Part shown: positions 43,037 through 51,237 of the stretch, one piece after another
Layout of the letters: every line of letters begins with the position of its first letter
Position numbering within the stretch: position 1 is the stretch's first letter
Assembly (NCBI GenBank): GCA_043554545.1
Contig: CP121337.1
Span: 930,001-994,000, forward strand
DNA: 64,000 bases
From: UBA7330 sp043554545
GTDB lineage: Bacteria > Bacteroidota > Bacteroidia > Cytophagales > Cyclobacteriaceae
Direction of reading: 5' to 3'
Position numbers and translations under genes: made by a program
Notes under the pieces: generated by a model
Database searches by the model: none
Told to the model about the DNA's origin: nothing
Seen by the model: the letters and a program-made list of their open reading frames with translations, nothing else

Positions 43037-44344
43037 TTATAAAACTTGCGTTACTCCAGGCGTAGGAATTGCATATCTACCATTCTCATCTGGCATTACC
43101 GGAGGATTGACATCCCAACCAAATTTATCTGGTACCAATACATTTTGAGAATTCAATGCATCTTCCCAAGAGATTACCTGTCCTGAATAAGTAGCCATTC
43201 TACCCATTAGCGCAGTCAAAGTACTTTTAGCTCCATATTCGAGGTTGTTGATTTGTCCTCCATTGACAATAGAAGCAAACAATTCATCATGCTCTTTTTG
43301 GTATGGGTTGATATCGTTCTGATTTCTGTGTTTCCAAACAATATTGCCTTTAAGGTCATAGATTGTACCATTACCATCAGCCTTTCCTTTAGTACCAATT
43401 AGGGATTCACCTACCTTGTTCCAGGTGTTAGGAATGTGGCGGCACTGACTGTTTAATATTGTTCCATCTTCATATACGTACTCTACGAAATGATGATCAA
43501 AGATTTCCCCATGGTCTATTCCGTTTCTTACTTCTCTTCCTCCCATTCCTTGGGCTTTTACCGGGTAGGCATTTTTAGCCCAGTTAATGACATCAATGTT
43601 GTGGATGTGTTGTTCATTGATATGGTCACCACAGAGCCAGTTGAAATAATACCAATTTCTCATTTGGTATTCCATTTCAGTTTGACCTGCCTGACGGGGT
43701 CTTACCCATACTCCACTGCTATTCCAGTAAGCCTGAGCTGAGGTAATATCTCCAATCTCACCATTATATACCCGCTTCATTAATTCCAGGTATGGGGCCT
43801 GATAGTGCCTTTGCAGACCTACCACGACATTTAAGTTTTTTTGGTTAGCTACTTCCACCAAATCCAAAACTTTCCTTACGCCTGCTGCATCAGTGGCCAA
43901 AGGTTTTTCAGTAAACACATGTTTATTTTTGGAAATTGCGTACTCCAGGTGAATGGGTCTGAATCCAGGAGGTGTGGTCAGAATAACCACATCTGCCATG
44001 TCGATGGCTTGCTTGTATGCATCAAAACCGACAAATTTATTTTTGTCTTTTACATTCACCCGTTTTTTATCTTCAACCTTCTCCAGGATATTGGTATAGC
44101 TGGTATCCAGTCGATCTTTGAAGGCTTCTGCCATCGCAACTAATTCCACATTCTCTTTTACGCTTAGTGCTTGCACAGCCGCACCAGTACCTCGACCGCC
44201 ACAGCCCACGACTGCGATTTTTAACTTCCCACCTGCTGCGCTATTGGCTGCTGTTTCAAAAGGTAGTCCTCCAACCATTAGCCCTCCGGCTACAGCTGCA
44301 GATCCTTTCACAAAATGTCTTCGGGTTACATTGTTGTATTCCAT
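43037..44344 (-). CDS. exported Gfo/Idh/MocA family oxidoreductase (first copy)
   Basis: The 435-residue NAD(P)-dependent oxidoreductase has a twin-arginine type leader (TRRHFVKGSAAVAGGLMVGG) followed by the Rossmann motif KIAVVGCGGRGTGAAV. The family's EKP catalytic motif is in HVFTEKPLATDAAG. A sugar or glycoside substrate is likely for the family, with oxidation in the periplasm by a tightly bound cofactor. It is the last gene of a three-gene minus-strand operon, 30 bp after the FGE-like gene. Confidence 0.87.
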   Translation of the reverse strand: MEYNNVTRRHFVKGSAAVAGGLMVGGLPFETAANSAAGGKLKIAVVGCGGRGTGAAVQALSVKENVELVAMAEAFKDRLDTSYTNILEKVEDKKRVNVKDKNKFVGFDAYKQAIDMADVVILTTPPGFRPIHLEYAISKNKHVFTEKPLATDAAGVRKVLDLVEVANQKNLNVVVGLQRHYQAPYLELMKRVYNGEIGDITSAQAYWNSSGVWVRPRQAGQTEMEYQMRNWYYFNWLCGDHINEQHIHNIDVINWAKNAYPVKAQGMGGREVRNGIDHGEIFDHHFVEYVYEDGTILNSQCRHIPNTWNKVGESLIGTKGKADGNGTIYDLKGNIVWKHRNQNDINPYQKEHDELFASIVNGGQINNLEYGAKSTLTALMGRMATYSGQVISWEDALNSQNVLVPDKFGWDVNPPVMPDENGRYAIPTPGVTQVL

Positions 44345-44374
44345 GATATTCTCTTTTTTCTATAAAATTAACAA

Positions 44375-45376
44375 TTAATTTTCATCCAGGTTGATTGCCC
44401 AGAAAGCTTCTTGCTCTTCAGGACTGGGTTGATCAAATGGCTTCACAATTCGAAAACCTACGAATGGCGAATCTGTATTCCACCAAAAACTCTTCGGGAT
44501 TTGCGGATCTCTTCCTTTCCATTTTTCAGGGTTAGTTGGGATCCTGGATGCACATCTTAGTTTGTCTGCATCGTCATCATATGAACCACCCTTTACGGTT
44601 CTTGGGTATAGACCTCTTGGTTTGACCCAGGGGTTTTTTACCGTGTCTCCTTCAATTACCTCAAGGTAATCAGGCAGGTAATGATCAAGTGTCCATTCGG
44701 CCACATTACCACTCATGTCATATAGACCAAAATCATTTGGCGCTAATTTACCCACCGGGTGATATACATATCTCGCATTTTCATAGCTCCAACCATATTT
44801 TTCGAGCGCTTCAACTTCACTTCCAAAATAGTAAGCTTCGTTGGTGCCAGCTCTGCATGCGTATTCCCATTCGGCCTCAGTTGGTAGCCGGTAAAACTCA
44901 CCAGTTTTTAATGAAAGCCATTTGCAAAACATCAATGCTGAGAAGTGGCTCATGCTACCAGCGGGGTAACCATATTTACCCATTCCGAAAGACGGATCCT
45001 CATAGGGTGGGCTTGGACGTGTAATGGCATCCGCAATTGCCTGAGCTTCTGATTCTTCATTGGAAGAAAGACTATCCTCCTTCATTTCCTGCTTTTTCAT
45101 AAATATTTCAAATTGACCCCAGGTGATCTCATATTTCCCCATCCAGAATCCATCTACCTGAACCAATCGTTGTGGCCCTTCATCATCATCTCTTTTAGCT
45201 TCAGAATCAGGACTACCCATTTTAAAGGTTCCTCCTGGTATGGGTACGAATTCGATTACCTGTTCAGAGCCTGGTATATTTTGTTCAATTGGTTTTTCCT
45301 GAGCATAGATCGTTGTTACTATCATGCAAAGGCTTATAAATGCAAACCATCTGGTATTAATCATCATATCCTTCAT
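44375..45376 (-). CDS. FGE-like (SUMF1/EgtB/PvdO fold) exported protein without catalytic cysteines
   Basis: The 333-residue protein has a signal peptide ending TTIYAQ and a formylglycine-generating-enzyme fold: FVPIPGGTFKMGSPDSEA, WEYACRAGTNEAYYFG, GLYDMSGNVAEWTLDHY, FVGFRIVKP. In true aerobic FGE the segment after KGGS contains the two copper-binding cysteines (pattern CxxxxC). Here it reads KGGSYDDDADKLRCASR, so both are replaced. It is thus unlikely to mature the nearby sulfatases and may have another role, such as ligand binding. I use the ATG at 45376; a TTG is one codon upstream. It lies between YceI and Gfo/Idh genes. Confidence 0.85.
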   Translation of the reverse strand: MKDMMINTRWFAFISLCMIVTTIYAQEKPIEQNIPGSEQVIEFVPIPGGTFKMGSPDSEAKRDDDEGPQRLVQVDGFWMGKYEITWGQFEIFMKKQEMKEDSLSSNEESEAQAIADAITRPSPPYEDPSFGMGKYGYPAGSMSHFSALMFCKWLSLKTGEFYRLPTEAEWEYACRAGTNEAYYFGSEVEALEKYGWSYENARYVYHPVGKLAPNDFGLYDMSGNVAEWTLDHYLPDYLEVIEGDTVKNPWVKPRGLYPRTVKGGSYDDDADKLRCASRIPTNPEKWKGRDPQIPKSFWWNTDSPFVGFRIVKPFDQPSPEEQEAFWAINLDEN

Positions 45377-45383
45377 CAATCTC

Positions 45384-46007
45384 CTAATTTGAGTTTAGTA
45401 GTAAGTCAAACACAATAGTCACTTCCTCACCGGTTTTGATTTGACCAAACATTGCAGAAGGAGGTACCATATTAAAGGTAGTCATGTTGATAGGTTTGCT
45501 ACAGGTAAACCGAAATTGACTGTTCGAAACCTTTGTGCCTGACAGTATGATCTCAATAGGTTCAGTATGCCCTGCCATGGTGAGATCTCCTTTTACATTT
45601 AGTTCAAATTGATCATCCTTCAGAGGTGCTGCAATTTCATCTGAAGTTACCGTGAAGATGATATCAGGATTTGCTTCATATTTAAATGCATTATGTGTTT
45701 TATTATTCATGGCATCGCCACGTTCACTTTTAATGCTGGTGACTGGAATGACTATTTTTACCTCCTCAACTATACTTCCTGAAGATGGAAATTTCTTACC
45801 AAGAATTGAAGGATTGAATAAATAAGTACCATTTATGGTTTGTGTCTTGCTCTCCCAATCATGCAATGTGGAGGTTCCCTTAACGGCTACAGTACTTGAT
45901 TCATCAACAGTAAATGCCGATTGACCAAACAATAATTGACTGCTGCCAACGATTAAAAAAAATAAGATTGTCTTCTTCACGATTACTTTTATTTTTGAGT
46001 TGTTCAA
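45384..46007 (-). CDS. YceI family periplasmic protein
   Basis: The 207-residue protein has a signal peptide (FFLIVGSSQLLFGQ) and a YceI-like lipocalin fold: AVKGTSTLHDWESKTQTING, KNKTHNAFKYEANPDIIF, GDLTMAGHTEPIEI. YceI proteins bind isoprenoid or quinone-like lipids or small hydrophobic molecules. It leads the minus-strand operon YceI, FGE-like, Gfo/Idh and is 7 bp from the FGE-like gene. Confidence 0.87.
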   Translation of the reverse strand: MNNSKIKVIVKKTILFFLIVGSSQLLFGQSAFTVDESSTVAVKGTSTLHDWESKTQTINGTYLFNPSILGKKFPSSGSIVEEVKIVIPVTSIKSERGDAMNNKTHNAFKYEANPDIIFTVTSDEIAAPLKDDQFELNVKGDLTMAGHTEPIEIILSGTKVSNSQFRFTCSKPINMTTFNMVPPSAMFGQIKTGEEVTIVFDLLLNSN

Positions 46008-46099
46008 ATATAGTTAACAGACCTTATAATTGTGATCCTAGATTCTGTAAATGCAATAAAAAATGAATCAACCTGGATTAGATTAATTACTTTAGGTAA

Positions 46100-46915
46100 A
46101 TGAAAAATATTCTTCCATTAATCGTTTTTATTTGCACGATTTCAGTTCTAAGTGCACAAAGTACGCAAACAGTACGCTATAAACAGGTTGATACTGTTTC
46201 ACTTGATATTCAAATACTATATCCGAAAGATCATGCCAAAAATGATCAGCGACCTGCAGCAGTCTTCTTTTTTGGGGGCGGATGGGTAGGAGGAACCCCG
46301 GAACATTTTAGGCCACAAGCAGAGCTTTTAACTTTAAATGGGATGGTGTGCTTTTTAGTTGATTACCGCACGGCAAGAAAGCATGGAACCACTCCGGTAG
46401 AATCTCTAAAAGATGCAAAGTCAGCTATGAGGTATGTTAGAACCCATGCAGAATTATTTGGCATAGACCCAGGTCGTATTGCAGCAGGTGGAGGATCAGC
46501 AGGAGGTCATTTAGCAGCTGCCACTGCGTTTATAGATGGGTTTAATGAAGTAGGGGATGATCTGACAATTGGGGCAGTTCCCAATGCTTTGTTATTATTC
46601 AATCCGGTGATAGATAATGGCCCCGGCGGGTATGGTTTTGAAAGAGTTGGAAACTATTATAAGGAATTTTCACCGCTTCATAACCTGCGTCCAGGAGCTC
46701 CGCCTACGCTATTTATGGTTGGAACAAAAGACAGATTGATTCCTGTAGAAACAGCAGAATATTACCAAAAGGTCATGGAAAAAATGGGTTCACGTTGTGA
46801 CCTCATTCTTTATGAGGATCAAGGCCATGGTTTTTTTAATCCCCAATACCCGGAATATCATAAGAAGACTATGGAAGCAATGGTTAACTTTTTATCGTCT
46901 ATTAAATTTTTGTAA
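46100..46915 (+). CDS. secreted alpha/beta hydrolase (esterase-like)
   Basis: The 271-residue protein has a signal peptide ending SVLSAQ. The oxyanion region is FFFGGGWVGGTPEHF, the nucleophile Ser is in AAGGGSAGGHLAAAT, the Asp is in MVGTKDRLIPVETAE, and the His is in DQGHGFFNP. This is the BD-FAE/acetyl-xylan-esterase-like group, often active on acylated sugars. It starts the plus-strand half of the island, divergent from YceI, and the PSD1 gene follows after 93 bp. Confidence 0.85.
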   Translation: MKNILPLIVFICTISVLSAQSTQTVRYKQVDTVSLDIQILYPKDHAKNDQRPAAVFFFGGGWVGGTPEHFRPQAELLTLNGMVCFLVDYRTARKHGTTPVESLKDAKSAMRYVRTHAELFGIDPGRIAAGGGSAGGHLAAATAFIDGFNEVGDDLTIGAVPNALLLFNPVIDNGPGGYGFERVGNYYKEFSPLHNLRPGAPPTLFMVGTKDRLIPVETAEYYQKVMEKMGSRCDLILYEDQGHGFFNPQYPEYHKKTMEAMVNFLSSIKFL

Positions 46916-46936
46916 GTAATTAATATTTAGTAAATA

Positions 46937-46969
46937 GGTTCACTAACATAATACTTAGTTAATTGAACC
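46937..46969. repeat. imperfect palindrome upstream of the PSD1 gene
   Basis: GGTTCA (46937-46942) and TGAACC (46964-46969), plus inner TAAC (46944-46947) and GTTA (46958-46961), form a near-palindrome 40 bp before the PSD1 start. No U-tract follows, so an operator is as likely as a terminator. Confidence 0.4.
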
Positions 46970-47008
46970 AAATTTTTATATTTTGCATTGAGGGATTAGA
47001 GTAGATTG

Positions 47009-49723
47009 ATGATTAACATTCACATACGTATTCGGAAGATAAATTTTCTTGCACTCTTTATCAATTGTTTATTGATAGGACATATCTTTTTATCTAGTTG
47101 TTCAGAAAGAAAAATAGACTTTAATGCCGACATACGGCCAATTCTGAACAATAAGTGTATTACTTGTCATGGAGGGGTTAAACAGTCCGGTGGATTTGGA
47201 TTAGTATTTCGGGAGAACGCGTTGGGTAAGACAACCAATGGTAAATATGCGATTGTGCCAGGGAGTCCAGATAAAAGTGAGCTGATCAAAAGAATCAAGC
47301 ATCATGATCCGGAATTGCGGATGCCACTTGATGCTGATCCATTAAGTGAGGGTGAAATAGCGTTACTCACTGAATGGATTGATCAGGGGGCAGAGTGGAA
47401 AGAGCATTGGGCATATCTCACTCCCGAAGAACCAGAAATTCCAGAAAATGATTACGAGTGGGGTGTTAACCCGATTGATCAATTCACGCTTGATAAAATG
47501 CTTGAAAATGGATTGAGCCCATCTGAAGAGGCGGATAGGTATGCACTTATTCGAAGGGTAAGTCTTGATGTTATTGGTTTGCCACCATCACTTGAGGAAG
47601 TAGACAAGTTTGTCAATGATAATAGCGATGATGCATATGAAAAATTGGTTGACCGATTACTCGAATCACCAAATTTTGGTGAGCATTGGGCTACCATGTG
47701 GCTGGACCTGGCTCGTTATGCTGATTCAAGGGGATATGAGAAAGATGCTTTTCGCAGCATATGGAAATATCGGGACTGGGTAATCAAAGCACTAAATGAG
47801 AATAAGCCCTTTGATGTTTTTACTGTTGAGCAATTAGCAGGAGATCTATTGCCTGAACCTACAATGGACCAATTGATCGCTACAGGGTTTCACCGGAATA
47901 CATTGAATAATGACGAAGGAGGTTCTTTTAATGAGGAATACCGAATCGCACAGGTGATAGACCGCCTGGCAACGACCTGGGAAGTTTGGCAGGCAACGAC
48001 GATGGGATGTGTGCAATGCCACAGCCATCCATATGACCCAATAAAACATAAAGAATTCTATCAGTCCATGGCATTCTTTAATAATTCTGCTGATTGGGAT
48101 GTGGGTACTGAATTTCCAGTTTTGAAAGAGCTTCAGGAAGAGGATCAGGAGAAATTAAATGAAATAATGGATTGGGTTACCACCTATGGGGCTGAAGACC
48201 AGACCTATGATTTAACCCATAAGATATTAACTGATGCGCCACGAATTATTCACGAGGATTACTCGGATACTACGAATGCCGAACATCAGAATCGAGGAGA
48301 TCAGGATTTCATGGAAGTGTTTGACGGGTCAAGTATTACTGTTAGAGATATTGATTTAACTGGAAAGGGTTATCTCGTTTTTTACTACAGACAAAGACAT
48401 GAGACGGGTGATGTGGTTGTAACTGCTAATGACAAAGAAATAGGGAGTGGGTTCCTTGAAAAGTCTGGTTCATTTACCACCTTATTTATCCCATTGGAAG
48501 CTCAGCAAGGAAAAGCTGATATCACATTACATTTTTCTAGCAAGCATGATGGTTATCGAACTTATGCGGATGGGTTTCTATTAATTGATCAACTACCGGG
48601 AAGAGAAGAAGAAGGCTATATGGAACGGATAGCAGACCTTGAAAAACTGTTTAAAGCTAAACCTAAGAATACTACACTGGTAATGAGCGAAAAGCCAGAT
48701 AAGTATAAACGTGAGACACGTGTCTTTCACCGTGGTAGTTGGCAGGAACAGACAGATAGGGTAGAGCCACGTGTTCCTAAGGTCTTGTCAAAGGATACTA
48801 CCGGTATCAATGATCGCCTAGATTTGGCCAGGTGGCTGGTTAGTGAGGAAAACCCATTGACGGCACGGGTGATGGTTAACCGATTCTGGAATCAGCTGTT
48901 TGGTGCTGGTATTGTTGAAACTGTTGAAGATTTTGGAACTATTGGAGCAGAACCAACTCACCCTGAGTTACTAGATTGGCTGGCCCTCCGGTTTTCTAAA
49001 GATTATGAATGGAGCATGAAGGATTTGATAAAAACCATGGTCATGTCAGCCACGTATAGACAGACTTCAAAAATAAGTGAGCTGGCCATGGAAAATGATC
49101 CTAACAATGTTTGGCTATCATTTAGCCCCAGGGTACGTTTATCTGCTGAACAAATCAGAGATCAGGCATTGGCAGTCACTGGTTTATTGAGTGGTAAGAT
49201 GTATGGCCCTGGAGTAATGCCGTTTCAACCTGAGGGAATCTGGAATGTGGTATATAGCGGCAATAAATGGATTGAAAGTGAAGGTGAAGATGCTCACAGA
49301 AGAGGAATTTATACTTTTCTGAGAAGGTCAGCTGCCTATCCATCACTTATTACTTTTGACGCTTCCAGTAGGGACGTTTGTGTATCCAGAAGGATTAATA
49401 CGAATACGCCATTACAAGCATTAACTACATTAAATGACCCTGCCTATTTGGAGGCAGCAAAACATTTGGCAGCTGAGGTTGATCAGTTAGATACAGACAA
49501 AGAACAAAAGTTATTTAATGCATATCAGCGTGTCATGTGCAAACCGCCGTCCATAGAAAAGCTTGAATTATTGGTGGGATTATATGATGACATGAAATTG
49601 CAATACGAAAACGATTCTGAGGCATCAATGGAACTGATTGGTGTGGCTAATGCAGACAAGGCTGCAATGGTAGTTATAGCCAATACCCTGTTGAACATGG
49701 ATGAATTTATTGTAAAGAGTTAA
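47009..49723 (+). CDS. planctomycete-type cytochrome c / PSD1 / DUF1549 / DUF1553 protein
   Basis: The 904-residue predicted lipoprotein has the lipobox LSSC. An N-terminal cytochrome c domain follows (NNKCITCHGG, residues about 48-57), then DUF1549 with a second CxxCH (CVQCHSHPYDP), an inserted beta-sandwich (about residues 430-520), and DUF1553 at the C-terminus (TARVMVNRFWNQLFGAGIVE, RRINTNTPLQALTTLND). Such proteins are abundant in Planctomycetes and are predicted to be surface redox or hydrolytic enzymes of unknown reaction. They nearly always pair with DUF1501, as here (2 bp gap). I use the ATG at 47009 after a TTG. Confidence 0.9.
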   Translation: MINIHIRIRKINFLALFINCLLIGHIFLSSCSERKIDFNADIRPILNNKCITCHGGVKQSGGFGLVFRENALGKTTNGKYAIVPGSPDKSELIKRIKHHDPELRMPLDADPLSEGEIALLTEWIDQGAEWKEHWAYLTPEEPEIPENDYEWGVNPIDQFTLDKMLENGLSPSEEADRYALIRRVSLDVIGLPPSLEEVDKFVNDNSDDAYEKLVDRLLESPNFGEHWATMWLDLARYADSRGYEKDAFRSIWKYRDWVIKALNENKPFDVFTVEQLAGDLLPEPTMDQLIATGFHRNTLNNDEGGSFNEEYRIAQVIDRLATTWEVWQATTMGCVQCHSHPYDPIKHKEFYQSMAFFNNSADWDVGTEFPVLKELQEEDQEKLNEIMDWVTTYGAEDQTYDLTHKILTDAPRIIHEDYSDTTNAEHQNRGDQDFMEVFDGSSITVRDIDLTGKGYLVFYYRQRHETGDVVVTANDKEIGSGFLEKSGSFTTLFIPLEAQQGKADITLHFSSKHDGYRTYADGFLLIDQLPGREEEGYMERIADLEKLFKAKPKNTTLVMSEKPDKYKRETRVFHRGSWQEQTDRVEPRVPKVLSKDTTGINDRLDLARWLVSEENPLTARVMVNRFWNQLFGAGIVETVEDFGTIGAEPTHPELLDWLALRFSKDYEWSMKDLIKTMVMSATYRQTSKISELAMENDPNNVWLSFSPRVRLSAEQIRDQALAVTGLLSGKMYGPGVMPFQPEGIWNVVYSGNKWIESEGEDAHRRGIYTFLRRSAAYPSLITFDASSRDVCVSRRINTNTPLQALTTLNDPAYLEAAKHLAAEVDQLDTDKEQKLFNAYQRVMCKPPSIEKLELLVGLYDDMKLQYENDSEASMELIGVANADKAAMVVIANTLLNMDEFIVKS

Positions 49724-49725
49724 CA

Positions 49726-51183
49726 ATGGACCATTTAAACGAAGCGAGAAAAAGGTATTTAGAATATACAACCAGGAGACATTTCATCAAAAAATGTTCT
49801 ACGGGTTTGGGAATGATGGCATTTGGTTCTTTGATGGGGTTAGATAAATTGTCTGCCAGTGATTTAAGCGACCCAAACCGATTACCACATTTTGCGCCCA
49901 AAGCCAAACGTGTGATCTATATGCACATGGCTGGTGCACCATCGCAGCTTGAGCTTTTTGATTATAAACCGGTTCTTGAAAAACTAAATGGTCAGGATTG
50001 TCCAGCTTCATTGCTTGAAGGAAAAAGATTTGCATTCATTCAGGGAGTTCCAGAAATGCTTGGACCGCAGCAAAAATTCAGACAGCGGGGTGAGTCAGGG
50101 AACTATGTTTCCGACGCCATGCCTCACCTGGCAGAACTTACTGATAAGCTCACCTTTTTGAAAGCTATGCATACAGACGAATTTAACCATGCGCCTGCAC
50201 AGCTATTGATACAAACCGGTAGTTCAAGGGTAGGAAGGCCCAGTATCGGCTCATGGGTAACTTATGGGTTGGGATCAGAAAATGAAAACCTGCCCGGATT
50301 CATGGTACTTATTTCGGGTGGTAACAATCCTGATGCCGGTAAGAATGCTTTCGGAAGTGGGTTTTTGCCTTCAGAGTACCAGGGTGTACAATGCAGGAAT
50401 TCTGGTGATCCAATCTTATTTGTATCAAATCCCGATGGTATCAGCCGTGACATCCGGGGCCGATCATTGGAAGCGCTCAAAAAGATCAATGAAGCAGAGT
50501 ACAAAGAGATAGGAGATCCGGAGATCCTCTCCAGAATTTCTCAGTATGAGATGGCCTTCAAGATGCAGGTTTCTGTACCGGAGACCATGGACATCAAGGA
50601 TGAGCCCGAATACATCAAAAAGATGTACGGGATAGGAGATGGCTCTAACACCTTTGCGAACAATTGCCTGCTGGCCAGAAAGCTGGCGGAGAAAGGTGTG
50701 CGTTTTATTCAGCTCTACGACTGGGGCTGGGATATGCATGGCACCAGTTTGAAAAATTCGGTGGATAAAGGACTCCCTATGAAAACCAAGGAGATTGACC
50801 AGCCGATAGCGGCACTTTTGAAAGATCTTGAACAGAGAGGAATGCTGGAAGATACCCTGGTTGTCTGGGGAGGAGAGTTTGGACGGACCCCGATGAGGGA
50901 AAACCGAAAAGGAGAAGTCATGGCTAATTTAGGCAGGGATCACCACGTCGATGCCTTTACGGTCTGGATGGCCGGGGCAGGACTGAAAGCCGGATACAGT
51001 CATGGAGAAACCGATGAAATAGGGTATTTCGGTGTCAAAGACCGAACACATATCCATGATTTGCAAGCAACTATCCTACACTTAATGGGAATGAACCATG
51101 AGAAATTCAACTATAGGTTTCAAGGCAGGGATTTTAGACTCACGGATGTACACGGGCATGTGGTAAAAGATATTTTAGCCTAA
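49726..51183 (+). CDS. DUF1501 (sulfatase-superfamily fold) exported protein
   Basis: The 485-residue protein has a twin-arginine-like leader (TTRRHFIKKCSTGLGMMAFG) and the DUF1501 pattern: VIYMHMAGAPSQLELFDYKP, GSWVTYGLGSENENLPGFMV, DTLVVWGGEFGRTPM, GRDHHVDAFTVWMAGAG. The fold is related to alkaline phosphatases and sulfatases but lacks the formylglycine site. It is cotranscribed with PSD1. Base composition rises from about 35-43% GC in the first 300 bp to roughly 47-60% GC from about 50500 to 51000, unlike both neighbours, suggesting a recombined 3' half. Confidence 0.9.
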   Translation: MDHLNEARKRYLEYTTRRHFIKKCSTGLGMMAFGSLMGLDKLSASDLSDPNRLPHFAPKAKRVIYMHMAGAPSQLELFDYKPVLEKLNGQDCPASLLEGKRFAFIQGVPEMLGPQQKFRQRGESGNYVSDAMPHLAELTDKLTFLKAMHTDEFNHAPAQLLIQTGSSRVGRPSIGSWVTYGLGSENENLPGFMVLISGGNNPDAGKNAFGSGFLPSEYQGVQCRNSGDPILFVSNPDGISRDIRGRSLEALKKINEAEYKEIGDPEILSRISQYEMAFKMQVSVPETMDIKDEPEYIKKMYGIGDGSNTFANNCLLARKLAEKGVRFIQLYDWGWDMHGTSLKNSVDKGLPMKTKEIDQPIAALLKDLEQRGMLEDTLVVWGGEFGRTPMRENRKGEVMANLGRDHHVDAFTVWMAGAGLKAGYSHGETDEIGYFGVKDRTHIHDLQATILHLMGMNHEKFNYRFQGRDFRLTDVHGHVVKDILA

Positions 51184-51216
51184 ATCAATAGTATCATTCT
51201 GAAGGCTTTTTTATTT

Positions 51217-51236
51217 TAGTGATATACCGATCACTA
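51217..51236. repeat. palindrome directly before the first sulfatase gene
   Basis: TAGTGAT (51217-51223) and ATCACTA (51230-51236) are exact inverted copies with a 6-nt spacer, ending 1 bp before the ATG at 51238. It could be an operator or an mRNA hairpin that blocks the ribosome site. Confidence 0.5.
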
Positions 51237-51237
51237 T

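Noticed and set aside
44375..45376. Annotating the FGE-like protein as the sulfatase-maturing enzyme
   Set aside because: The segment that should hold the two catalytic cysteines lacks both, so location beside sulfatases is not enough.
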